Shown here piece after piece: positions 46,362 through 55,309 of a stretch of 64,000 bases of DNA. Numbering within the stretch: the first letter of the stretch is position 1; every line of letters begins with the position of its first letter. The notes under the pieces were generated by a model that was not told where the DNA came from, ran no database searches, and saw only the letters and a program-made list of their open reading frames with translations. This stretch comes from Promethearchaeota archaeon Loki_b32. GTDB lineage: Archaea > Asgardarchaeota > Lokiarchaeia > Sigyniarchaeales > SOKP01. Both the position numbers and the translations under genes were made by a program. The stretch covers positions 109,935-173,934 of the forward strand of contig NJBH01000001.1 in the NCBI GenBank assembly GCA_005223125.1. The letters run 5' to 3'.

Positions 46362-47567
46362 TTAATAAAGGTGGAGCCGTATATCACAGTTTTTACAATG
46401 ACCTTCTTTCAACTTCTTAAAACAATCCTCATGATATAGAGCATTGCATTTAAGATTACCACATTGAACTGCTGATTGACCTTTCTCGAAGATCAAATGA
46501 CATACAGGGCATGCATTAAAAATAGCTTCATCTCCAAGCACAGCAACATCTTGAATATATTTAGCTGGTATAATTTCTGGTTTCTGAGCAGGCTCTTCTT
46601 TCAATCCTTTGGTAAGAACACGTAATTTCTGAATTTGCGTGACTTCAATGGGTATTTTTAAAAGATAAAAACAGTGAGGACATCTAGCAGTTCCAGATCT
46701 CTTTACTTTATGATCTTTCTGAGAATCTGCCCACGCACCTAAACAGTGTATATGAAATGGTGTAGTACAATTAGGACAATATCTCCCTGTAACATAAAAA
46801 GAACCTTTAGTGTAAGGATTTTGATCAGAGAAGCATATAGAACACTTTTTGAAATCAACTTCTCCCCGTATCTGCTTTACGCGTTGTTCTTGATCTCTTG
46901 TTAAATCCTGAACTCTTAATAAATTTGCAGCTATTTGTCTAAGAAACGCGGGATTTTCGATAAGAGTCTCCTTACTTGCTCCATAAGTTTTATAATTATC
47001 TTCAGCGATTTCTTTGGCAGATCTAGTTAAAGATTCTAGGTCATTATTATAAAAGTATCGCCCACCTGTTATATCGCTTATTCTCTTTAATAGATTATCC
47101 TGTCTTGTATTTGCTATACCAAAAGTATCAATTCTGATGCTTAATCCTTGAGCAATACGTGCCATTTTTAATGGATCAACCGCAGTTTTCATGTAATTTC
47201 CATCTGATATCAAAACGATTCGAGGTGTTTTAGCACCAATTTTACGTAATTCTGCTATTAAAGTTTTAATCGATAAAGCTAAAGCGTCACCCATAGCTGA
47301 ATAGCCTCCACAAGTTAGAGAGTCCAAAGCATCATTGAGATTATTCCCAAAACTTGAGGTGGCAAAATCTATAATTTTTTTAGCTTTATCAGAATATTCT
47401 ATTACTGCAAAAGCACTTAAATTGTCTAAGTTAAACCTTTCGTTAGCTAAAGTTTTAGCAGCAGAAATGCAACAAGTAAATCGATTAGGTGTGAAATCCT
47501 TTCTAAACATAGATCTTGACGTATCTATACAAATAACAAGATCTTCAGGTATTCTATTCTCTGACAT
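46362..47567 (-). CDS. VWA domain plus two RING-like zinc fingers
   Basis: 401 residues. VWA domain 8-200 with the MIDAS motif CIDTSRS (DxSxS), a Thr/Gly loop and ISDGNY. Helical linker, then zinc finger 1: KKCSICF...GRYCPNCTTPFHIHCLGAW...ARCPHCFYL, a RING/RING-CH pattern. Zinc finger 2: CPVCHLIFEKGQSAVQCGN, then HEDCFKKLKEGHCKNC. The order VWA-zinc-RING resembles the TFIIH p44/Ssl1 plan as well as Rpn10-like VWA proteins. Possible ubiquitin-system or transcription/repair role (inference). Confidence 0.78.
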   Translation of the reverse strand: MSENRIPEDLVICIDTSRSMFRKDFTPNRFTCCISAAKTLANERFNLDNLSAFAVIEYSDKAKKIIDFATSSFGNNLNDALDSLTCGGYSAMGDALALSIKTLIAELRKIGAKTPRIVLISDGNYMKTAVDPLKMARIAQGLSIRIDTFGIANTRQDNLLKRISDITGGRYFYNNDLESLTRSAKEIAEDNYKTYGASKETLIENPAFLRQIAANLLRVQDLTRDQEQRVKQIRGEVDFKKCSICFSDQNPYTKGSFYVTGRYCPNCTTPFHIHCLGAWADSQKDHKVKRSGTARCPHCFYLLKIPIEVTQIQKLRVLTKGLKEEPAQKPEIIPAKYIQDVAVLGDEAIFNACPVCHLIFEKGQSAVQCGNLKCNALYHEDCFKKLKEGHCKNCDIRLHLY

Positions 47568-47783
47568 TGTCTGTTTTTAGCATATATTGTATTAAGTAAT
47601 GAAAATGACCGTTTTGATTCAATCGATTTTTTATACTTTTATTAATTACTAATTAATTAATACTGCTTCAATTAGATAAAGTTTTTTTTTAAGAATATTA
47701 ATATATATTTAATAATACCTTTTAGTACTAGTAAAGATAAGAATATTAGTTAAAAGAAAAATTACAAATAAACTTGATACATA

Positions 47784-48992
47784 ATGTCTGAAAATAGTAG
47801 CAAGAGTGTAGCAATTAAAGATTTCTTTAAAAGTAATGTTCTAATTAATGAACTTGATGAGGTTTTAAGATTTAAACCTGATTCCCTAATAGGAGTCGAT
47901 AAAATTAGCTCTGATCATCTATATAATAATGGGATAAAAACTATTGAAGATTTAGCTAATTTATCAGTATCAAATCTCCCTGAGATAAAAGAGATTCTAC
48001 CTAAAATGTTATTGAAATGGGTAAAAATTGCTCAGGTAATACAAAAAAATATCAAAGAACAGCTGCGCCGCCATAAGAAAATTTTGATGTTGGGACTCGA
48101 TGCAGCAGGCAAGACTTCTATACTCGCAGTTCTTCAAGATAAATTTTCAATTATTAAATCTCTTTTACCTACAAGGGGGGTAAAGAGAGAGAAATTGGAC
48201 TTCTTTGGATATCCGATAATCTCCTGGGATTTAGGTGGACAAGTACAATATAGAGAGAAGTTGTACTTCAATAGACCAGAATTGTTTTTCACTGAAGCAG
48301 ATATTATATTGTATGTAGTTGATAGCCAGGACCCAGATAGAATTCCTGAAGCAGTAAACTACTTCCGAGAAGTATTAAAGGTTTTGGAAGATTTACATGA
48401 AATACCTTCTTTTTTGATTGTATTAAGTAAGAGTGATCAAGATATTCGTAAAACTCTCCAATGGCAACAAAATGTAACAAGCATAAAAAATAAATTTAAT
48501 AGTATAGCTGATGAATTTGACGAATTCTCGATTGATTATTGTGATTCTACAATTTTTCAAAGAGAAACAATAATGCAAATGTTCAGTATCGCATTAAAGA
48601 AAGTGTCTGATACATCTGAAATAATCGAAAATATACTCGAAGAGTTTACACATCAAGTAGATGCAAAAGCTTCAAGTTTAGTATCAATGGATGGGCTTAT
48701 TTTTGGAACTTATACCGGTTCTGATACAGACGAAATGCTGGTAAATAATACAGCTTTATTACTTCAAACACTTTCAAATTTCTATAATTCAATAGGTTTA
48801 ATAAGGGAAAAGTCAATAAAACTGGAATTACCACTCAATGGATTTACTATCCGTGGAGAAAAATTATTTGAATACTCAGAATTGCAAATACCCGTATATT
48901 TATGGATGCTTTCAGAAAATCCAGAATTGTTAGAAAGTAAAATTAATTACTTTAGAGAACAATTACTTCCGTTGATTAACCTCTTTCTTTGA
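47784..48992 (+). CDS. HhH - Arf-like GTPase - Roadblock-like fusion
   Basis: 402 residues. About 25-85: helix-hairpin-helix-like region (LIGVDKISSDHLYNNGIKTIEDLANLS). About 100-280: Arf-like GTPase with GLDAAGKTS, a TRGVKRE switch, WDLGGQ and LSKSD in place of NKxD. About 290-402: SSLVSMDGLIFGTYTGSDTDEM and following helix, a Roadblock/LC7-type domain. Roadblock proteins regulate small GTPases and GTPase-Roadblock fusions are known from Asgard genomes; the HhH addition is less common. A membrane-regulation role is inference. Confidence 0.82.
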   Translation: MSENSSKSVAIKDFFKSNVLINELDEVLRFKPDSLIGVDKISSDHLYNNGIKTIEDLANLSVSNLPEIKEILPKMLLKWVKIAQVIQKNIKEQLRRHKKILMLGLDAAGKTSILAVLQDKFSIIKSLLPTRGVKREKLDFFGYPIISWDLGGQVQYREKLYFNRPELFFTEADIILYVVDSQDPDRIPEAVNYFREVLKVLEDLHEIPSFLIVLSKSDQDIRKTLQWQQNVTSIKNKFNSIADEFDEFSIDYCDSTIFQRETIMQMFSIALKKVSDTSEIIENILEEFTHQVDAKASSLVSMDGLIFGTYTGSDTDEMLVNNTALLLQTLSNFYNSIGLIREKSIKLELPLNGFTIRGEKLFEYSELQIPVYLWMLSENPELLESKINYFREQLLPLINLFL

Positions 48993-49056
48993 ATATCTTT
49001 ATGTAATTTTTAAAGATTTAATCTATCTCTTTTAAGAATTTTAAATTCGATGATAT

Positions 49057-49275
49057 TTAGTTTAATTCCAATTCCTTATTTGCCGCAAGTAAGAACTCAT
49101 TACTCTTATCTAGCAATTTAATCGCATTATCTAATTTTTCAGCTATAGATTTTAAACCTTTTTCTTTAGCAATATCTCGCCATTTTAAAAAATTTTCTTT
49201 ATGTGAATCATTATGATCTGCCCAATGTTTACATAATTTTGATAATTTTAAAATGTCTTTATCTTGTTTATCCAA
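49057..49275 (-). CDS. Small helical His-containing protein
   Basis: 72 residues, two to three helices: LCKHWADHNDSHKENFLKWRDIAKEKG then AEKLDNAIKLLDKSNEFLLAANKEL. The HWxxHNxxHxxxF pattern with AAN later is conserved in a family of small anaerobe proteins of unknown function; histidines might bind metal. ATG start at 49275, convergent with the GTPase gene. Confidence 0.62.
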   Translation of the reverse strand: MDKQDKDILKLSKLCKHWADHNDSHKENFLKWRDIAKEKGLKSIAEKLDNAIKLLDKSNEFLLAANKELELN

Positions 49276-49537
49276 AATATCTCACATCTTTAACATTTAT
49301 CTAATTTAGTAATGAAATTAAGCTTTACACATTAACTTTTGGGTTTTCTATTTGAATAGATTTAAATAATCATAGCTTCTTATTGAATTACTTATATTAA
49401 ATCAGAATTGAAAGAATATGCAATTTTGAATGTTGATAATTCTTAATGAAAATAACATATTTCTTATTAAAGTTATGCATATCCAAATATTTTTATACAA
49501 AAATTTCTATTATTTATAAAAAAATATGGTGAAAAAT

Positions 49538-49924
49538 ATGAAAAGAGGAAACCAATATTATAGTGTTGAAGCAGATCAAGAAATAAACAGAGTTCATTTT
49601 GTAATGCAAGGTGAAATTCCTGAAGTAGAGGCTGTTACTAATTTTGAAGCAGATTGGCATACAACTGTAGGCGAATTAAAGCCTGGATTCACGATTCTAG
49701 GTGATCTAAGTAAGTGTGCACCACTCCCTGAGGATGTAGAAGCTCTAAATCAAAAAGTACAAGGGTGGATAATGCAACAAGGATGTAGTAAAGTTGCACA
49801 ATTAGTTGGCGATTTGACTGTAATGAGTCAAGTTAATGCATTCGCTGAGAGATCAGGGATGAAAAATATCCTTAGAGCATTCAATATTCGCAGAACTGCT
49901 GAAATGTGGCTAGATATGAAGTAA
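49538..49924 (+). CDS. STAS/SpoIIAA-like small protein
   Basis: The start is put at the ATG at 49538 (MKRGNQYYSVE) because GGTGA lies five bases before it; the track starts four codons earlier. 128 residues: RVHFVMQGEIPE, GFTILGDLSKCAPLP, then a helix and AQLVGDLTVMSQVNAF. The alternation of strands and helices suggests a SpoIIAA/STAS-like fold. Partner not visible. Opposite the cdhA gene. Confidence 0.6.
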   Translation: MKRGNQYYSVEADQEINRVHFVMQGEIPEVEAVTNFEADWHTTVGELKPGFTILGDLSKCAPLPEDVEALNQKVQGWIMQQGCSKVAQLVGDLTVMSQVNAFAERSGMKNILRAFNIRRTAEMWLDMK

Positions 49925-50114
49925 ATATTAAATAAAGATGTTTTTAGGTTATCTTTAAGAATTACAAATTCTTGAAGGTATTTTTTTTTTCTATGTTTAA
50001 TTATATATAAAATGACATTAAACATGTGAATAATTAATTTAAAAGAAAAAATGTTTTGATAAATCATAGTTCCATATCAAAAACAAAAAAAGAAAATAAA
50101 TAAGAAAAATTAGA

Positions 50115-52460
50115 TTAAGTTCTACATAATCTTTTTAATAAGGTTGGATCTACTATTTCTTTTGGCTCCCAGCCCTTTTCCTTCAGATACTCATGTATTT
50201 CATCTTTTATGTTAATAGGAATGTCTGCTTCAAGACGAATAAATTTCTCTAAATCGTTAGGGAATTTAACACCTTTATATTTCCGTTCCAAATCAATCCA
50301 ATGAGAAAGTTTTATCATTCGGCCCTTAGAGTTATCAGCAGGTCTTATTGCCAATTTAGCAACTAAGCAGATAGCTTGTTCAATACTTTCGGCAGTTGTT
50401 AATAAGTGTTCTGGACCGGGTCCAACTAGATGATCAGCTGTTCCATCTCTAGCGTTAAATATTTTCCATATATTTTCATCATCAGAGCGCCCAATATACA
50501 TTCTTCTATATTCTGCAGCGTGTGGCCCGCATACTGCTGGAACCCCTAACCCGTTCGCCATACTGGCAATACTTGCAGCTTTCTGAGACATAGCGCCCCA
50601 TGCAACACCCACTGCACCTACTCGGTTTAAAACATAATCTGCTATTTCTTCGAAATTACCCCGCAGTGGTCTTCGGGCAAAAATATTGGCAACTTTAATT
50701 GCTGCTCCAGTAATATGAGGATTACTTACACAACTCCCAACATTTACTAAACCTCCTCGATCAAAATCACCAGGGAATCTATCATATAAAGTCTTTCCTT
50801 CCTCATCTTTTACTAAACCAATATCCATTGCTCCGCAACCAGATACAACAACAATGTAATTTCTGATTAAGAATTCTTCAGCCATTATATAGAGTTCTTG
50901 AATTTCTTTAGCATAACTCGCACATCCGATAATTGCTACTATACCTGGAATTTCTCCTAATACTATTGGAGCACCTACATTTCTTATCTCCGTATCCATA
51001 ATTGGCCCGCGTCCTACCCGACAATTAAATTTCTCATTTCTAATCTTTTCTCTAGCAGCATATTGTAATAAAGTTAAAGGAGATACATCTTTCATACAAT
51101 CTCCTTCACATCGTCCGCATCCTAGACAGTCATCAAATACTCCCGCTAATACTGAAAAATCCCCGTCCTTGGCTAAATTTACCCCTTCCACAAGAGGTAA
51201 ATCGTTTGGACAATTTCGTTGGCAATTACCACATCCATTACAATTCATTGCCATATCAATGCAACCTTGTTCATCAGGAACTCCACTTTTTGCTTTTCTA
51301 ATTGGTTTGACTTTTATTGCGGTCTCTGCAGCAACTTCACCTGCTTTTATTGGATCCAAAATAAGAACTCCTGATTCTTTCCCACTTATTAGATCATCAA
51401 CAATTTCATTGACAGGATCAGCTGTTCTATCAGGATGCCCTCCCATGTTCTTTTCGTTTGTTGCAATAAAAGGGGCACCTATTAATTGGGCTTGCTCAAA
51501 GGATCTTAGATTTACACATTGTTCGTCGACCATAACAACATCTGGTATTCCTGATCGAATAACATGAAGTTGTCGCGACATTGATCCTACAATTTTGGCT
51601 CCGTCATAATATCTGGTTAAGTCATGGGCAGTACAGCAAATTGCTCCCACATCAACTTGATCTTCAATTCCTTTTTCTCTTATATAATCTACTAATTCAA
51701 CTCCAGGAGCAACGTTATGACCAATCATCAAAATAACAGCTTTACTTGTATCTAATGTACCCATACCAAGTTCTACAATAGGAACATCAGGATCTCCCAT
51801 AGGAAATCCGTAAGCGGCCATTTGAACAGCATCAGAAATTTCCATACCAACTGAATCTGCTAACCCAGCTAAAAAGCTTTTAGCTTCATAATCTAAATAA
51901 GAACTCTCTTGTCCCGTATGTCCAGCGGCTAAGAGATGTGTTATTGTAAAATGAACCCATTCCATTGCAGTTTCTAAATCTTCTAAGGTTTCAGGCTTCA
52001 TACCAACAACTAAACGTGTGTGAGGCATCTCAACGGCTATATTATTACCAAAATTAATAGGAACATTACCATATTTTTCTTTAAGCCAATGTAATAGATG
52101 ATCACCATGGGCTGAATGGCACGCAGCGCCAATACAACAAGCAATCTCTACTATACGTGCTTGCTGTGTTTCCATGTTAATTCCACAAGCACCAGTCCGG
52201 CCTTTAGAGAGATTACATTTCCCATACGTACACAAACAGCACATATCACAGATTGGCATATAAAATGGTTTATATCGTTCCATCAGTTTAAAAAACCAGC
52301 TTCTTAAAGTAGGGATGTGTGGCATTGGATGTGGTCCCATTGGTTCCCACTCTGTCTCATCTCCGTAGGAAATTTTACCAGTAGTTAACTCAAATCCTTT
52401 AATTGTACCGAGTGGACCTTTATATTCATCAATTTTTATTTTAGCTCCTCTCTTTTCCAA
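50115..52460 (-). CDS. cdhA: CO dehydrogenase/acetyl-CoA synthase alpha subunit
   Basis: 781 residues, full size for archaeal CdhA. The N-terminal cluster region has CDMCCLCTYGKCNLSKGRTGACGI. The C-cluster region has HSAHGDHLLHWL and CCTAHD. Two ferredoxin units: CNGCGNCQRNCP and CLGCGRCEGDC. Then IGCASY, VSGCGAMDIG and NVGSCVSNPH for remaining C-cluster ligands. It oxidises CO or reduces CO2 in the Wood-Ljungdahl pathway. Unusually, cdhB, C, D and E do not flank it. The start is TTG (MEKRGAKIK); no ATG lies near. Confidence 0.95.
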   Translation of the reverse strand: MEKRGAKIKIDEYKGPLGTIKGFELTTGKISYGDETEWEPMGPHPMPHIPTLRSWFFKLMERYKPFYMPICDMCCLCTYGKCNLSKGRTGACGINMETQQARIVEIACCIGAACHSAHGDHLLHWLKEKYGNVPINFGNNIAVEMPHTRLVVGMKPETLEDLETAMEWVHFTITHLLAAGHTGQESSYLDYEAKSFLAGLADSVGMEISDAVQMAAYGFPMGDPDVPIVELGMGTLDTSKAVILMIGHNVAPGVELVDYIREKGIEDQVDVGAICCTAHDLTRYYDGAKIVGSMSRQLHVIRSGIPDVVMVDEQCVNLRSFEQAQLIGAPFIATNEKNMGGHPDRTADPVNEIVDDLISGKESGVLILDPIKAGEVAAETAIKVKPIRKAKSGVPDEQGCIDMAMNCNGCGNCQRNCPNDLPLVEGVNLAKDGDFSVLAGVFDDCLGCGRCEGDCMKDVSPLTLLQYAAREKIRNEKFNCRVGRGPIMDTEIRNVGAPIVLGEIPGIVAIIGCASYAKEIQELYIMAEEFLIRNYIVVVSGCGAMDIGLVKDEEGKTLYDRFPGDFDRGGLVNVGSCVSNPHITGAAIKVANIFARRPLRGNFEEIADYVLNRVGAVGVAWGAMSQKAASIASMANGLGVPAVCGPHAAEYRRMYIGRSDDENIWKIFNARDGTADHLVGPGPEHLLTTAESIEQAICLVAKLAIRPADNSKGRMIKLSHWIDLERKYKGVKFPNDLEKFIRLEADIPINIKDEIHEYLKEKGWEPKEIVDPTLLKRLCRT

Positions 52461-52661
52461 AGGTTTTTCACATCAATTTTTATTTTTAAATTTTTGATTT
52501 TTTGATATTTGATTATATTTAGAGTTATATTAGATTTTATTTTAATTATTATATTCCAAAACTCAAAATCTAATCTAAATTAATTGAAAAAAGTGTGAAA
52601 TTTCACTTACTCAAATTTTATTAGATTTTGTATTTTCAAATAATTTGTTGGAATTAGTAAC

Positions 52662-53198
52662 TTACCGTTTGACTTTATATTCACAAGCTGGTGCACCTTT
52701 CATGCTGCACTCTTCTGAAAAGTGTTTAATAAATGTAATTGATCCATCTTTTCTAAACTTGTTCATAAAAGCTTCTATTATTCCCATATCAAATGAACAA
52801 GGATATGGAGTATTTATTTTCATAATTCCTTCGCTTTTTCCTACTTTTTCGAATTTATAGTGACCACAATCCCCACCTTGATGATTCGTATTATAAATTC
52901 TGTCAATTGAATATAAAATTTGTTCAGTAGTTTCGATACCTAGAGGTAATTGAGCTTTTTAAGGTATTTTCATTCCTCTTACTTTAATAGTAACATCTCC
53001 TAATTTCTCATAAATGACTTTAAATGAATTCAAAAATTTTTGTTGAGAATACAAACCATTTTGTTTTATATTTGTTATCCCATTTTCTTCTAATATTTTC
53101 AGTGCACTGTTCTTAAAAGCCCCCATGCCATCCACCATTGATAAAATACTAGTGCCTAAAATTACAACTCCAGGAGTGGGTGATTTAAACAAAGGCAT
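52662..53198 (-). pseudogene. V4R-like sensory protein split by an in-frame TAA
   Basis: The track shows only the first 79 codons, from ATG at 53198 to a TAA at 52959-52961. The same frame continues without shift for another 98 codons: KAQLPLGIETTEQILYSIDRIY, then GGDCGHYKFEKVG, PYPCSFDMGIIEAF and SMKGAPACEYKV, ending at 52662. Both halves belong to one known type of small sensory protein (VVILGTSILSM...PYPCxFDxGIIE). A GAA to TAA change would suffice. Either a recent nonsense mutation, readthrough or a sequence error. Confidence 0.75.
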
Positions 53199-53373
53199 TT
53201 ATTTTTATCCTCATTAATTAAAGTTTAGATTGTAGGTTAATAATCTAAAATTGCCTATATATAGATGAGTAAAAAACACGAATGTGACATTTAAGCTCAC
53301 GTTTAAACCTTAAACTCATTAACAAGTTATATAAGATTGCTAAAAATTAGATAAAACAACAAAATATTTATCT

Positions 53374-53967
53374 TTAAATTGTAGATAAAAAATCTGAAAC
53401 CTTTTCTTCGGAACCCTCATCTACAAGACGGTCTTCCAGTTCTTCTGCTATCAAATCAAATTTAAATACACATTGCTCATTTCCTAGTAAAACACATTTG
53501 ATCTCCTCGCCATCAGCATCAATTTGTAGAGTCTCAAGCATCCCACTAAAAAGCCCTTGATAAAGGAGACATAAGTTTTTTGCCATAATATTCTCTTTTT
53601 CCTCAGAGGCTAAAGAATCTGAGACTTTAAACAATATATGATTCTTCTTAAACACTCCTGTTATTTCTCCAAATCCCATAAGTTCTAAAGCTTCAAGATT
53701 ACCAAGAGCAACTTCTTTTCTAGTTGCCATTGGGACTGTACTCCAGTCTTTACTATCAAAGAATTTATCCATGTACGATCTACCAAGCGTTTTCCCAACC
53801 CAGACTAAAATATCATCGGCATTTGCACCGGCGAATTCGGAGAATTCTATCAAATCAATAGGTCTTAACATCAGCAAACGCAAATCCTTCTTTTTCTCAC
53901 CAAAAAAGAGTTGTCCTAATTTCTCATCAATCGTAACTTGTAGTTCTTTTTTGAGTCTTTTTGACAA
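53374..53967 (-). CDS. V4R-domain protein
   Basis: 197 residues. DILVWVGKTLGRSYMDKFF, then NLEALELMGFGEI, and the tail IKCVLLGNEQCVFKFD match the V4R (4-vinyl reductase) domain, a small-molecule-binding fold related to the TRAPP Bet3 family, common in archaea. A final acidic helix follows. Upstream of the split sensory gene on the same strand. Ligand unknown. Confidence 0.74.
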   Translation of the reverse strand: MSKRLKKELQVTIDEKLGQLFFGEKKKDLRLLMLRPIDLIEFSEFAGANADDILVWVGKTLGRSYMDKFFDSKDWSTVPMATRKEVALGNLEALELMGFGEITGVFKKNHILFKVSDSLASEEKENIMAKNLCLLYQGLFSGMLETLQIDADGEEIKCVLLGNEQCVFKFDLIAEELEDRLVDEGSEEKVSDFLSTI

Positions 53968-54130
53968 AATTTATCCCCAATTTAATATATATAGAGAAAT
54001 ATAAAGTTTTTATTTCATATAATAGAAATTTAAATAGCTAGATATTTAAATTTAATGTTTAATGCATGAAAACTCAATAATTATTAAGACTGAGAGTTTA
54101 ATTGTTTTGTAATATATTAAAAATCACATT

Positions 54131-55129
54131 TTAAGAAGAGAGCAAATCAAAAATCGCTGGGATTACACTATCAATGTTAAAATTAGTTTTAACTGATGTG
54201 AATAAGAAATTCCATTTTCGCTTTTTCATTTTATTAAAATTGTAAAAAGTTGAAAGTTCTTCTTCAAGGTTCTGGATTTGCTCAGCAAAATTCTCCTTAG
54301 AAAGCTTAATTAAATCAGTTTTATTCCCTACAATAAGTAAAGGAATATCATTTAGTTCATTCTTGTTTAATACATTCCAAAATTCATTTCTTGATTCCTC
54401 AAATCTTCTTTGATTAGCAACATCAATCATATAAATAATAATATTGGAATCTTGAAGTCCTTTTAGCCATTTTGATCTAAAGGCTTTTTGTCCAGGCATA
54501 TCCCATACAGCAAATAATCCTTTTTCTTCTACAGGAATATATTCAATATTGAATTTCCTTGTTGGAGTAAAATAATTATCATTAAACTCACCGGTTTTTA
54601 ATCTTCTCACTAAACTTGATTTACCCACTTCGTCAATACCAAAAAGGAAAATCTTGAAAAATGTTTCCCGTTGATAATAATATTCCATTTCAAGAGGTTT
54701 TTCGATAACTTCGTCTCCAAATCTTCGAATATCAATAAACATAGAAATCAAAAAATTATCAACTTCAGTTTCATCATCAAAGCTGTATCCATTACCATTA
54801 TTCAACAGCTCGCTCAGTAATTCTTTAAATATTACTTTATAATCATAAGGGTTATCTTCATTATCAAAAATTAAACCAATAATGATTTTTCCATTAATAC
54901 AACAAGAATATATATTTAAATCGCTGATAAATTGAGCTATGGGTTCAGCAATTTTAAAATGGTTTGAATTTGTTTGTTGACAGATTTCTTCCTTATCATG
55001 TCTTTTTACGATATTATTAACAAGTAATTTATCATTAATACTAACAATTTCATTCGGGTAACAATAAATATTAAGATCTTCTAAATCTCGGATTTTCTTT
55101 CCTTTAAATAAAAAAATGTTATGTAGCAA
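54131..55129 (-). CDS. Longin-like domain fused to Arf-like GTPase
   Basis: 332 residues. About 1-150: IAQFISDLNIYSCCINGKIIIGLIFDN and FKELLSELLNN, the fold pattern of a longin/Roadblock-like domain. About 158-332: GTPase with GIDEVGKSSL, a switch threonine in FTPTRKFNIEYI, WDMPGQ, VGNKTD and TSVKTNF. WDxPGQ and the Thr-Arg switch are Arf-like. Fusion of both domains in one chain suggests the longin part controls the GTPase. It stands alone. Confidence 0.78.
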   Translation of the reverse strand: MLHNIFLFKGKKIRDLEDLNIYCYPNEIVSINDKLLVNNIVKRHDKEEICQQTNSNHFKIAEPIAQFISDLNIYSCCINGKIIIGLIFDNEDNPYDYKVIFKELLSELLNNGNGYSFDDETEVDNFLISMFIDIRRFGDEVIEKPLEMEYYYQRETFFKIFLFGIDEVGKSSLVRRLKTGEFNDNYFTPTRKFNIEYIPVEEKGLFAVWDMPGQKAFRSKWLKGLQDSNIIIYMIDVANQRRFEESRNEFWNVLNKNELNDIPLLIVGNKTDLIKLSKENFAEQIQNLEEELSTFYNFNKMKKRKWNFLFTSVKTNFNIDSVIPAIFDLLSS

Positions 55130-55309
55130 CTATGTATCCTAATGGCTTAAATTGATATATGTTTGAAAATAAAAGTAACTTAAAAAAAGTTTGGAATCTT
55201 GCGGTTTTTATTTACTTTTAAAGTTTTTGGTTTAATAAATGAAAGACATTCCTTCTCTTGTCATTTATAAAGGAAACTAAATACAAAACTTTAAAAAATG
55301 GATTAATTA

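Noticed and set aside
51169-51567. Plus-strand ORF of 132 residues inside cdhA
   Set aside because: Antisense shadow; Ser/Thr/Pro-rich composition comes from the cdhA codons.
52595-52606. Perfect palindrome GTGAAATTTCAC upstream of cdhA
   Set aside because: Twelve-base AT-rich palindromes are expected by chance in this composition, and I see no second copy.
52645-52860. Plus-strand ORF of 71 residues
   Set aside because: Antisense of the downstream half of the split sensory gene.
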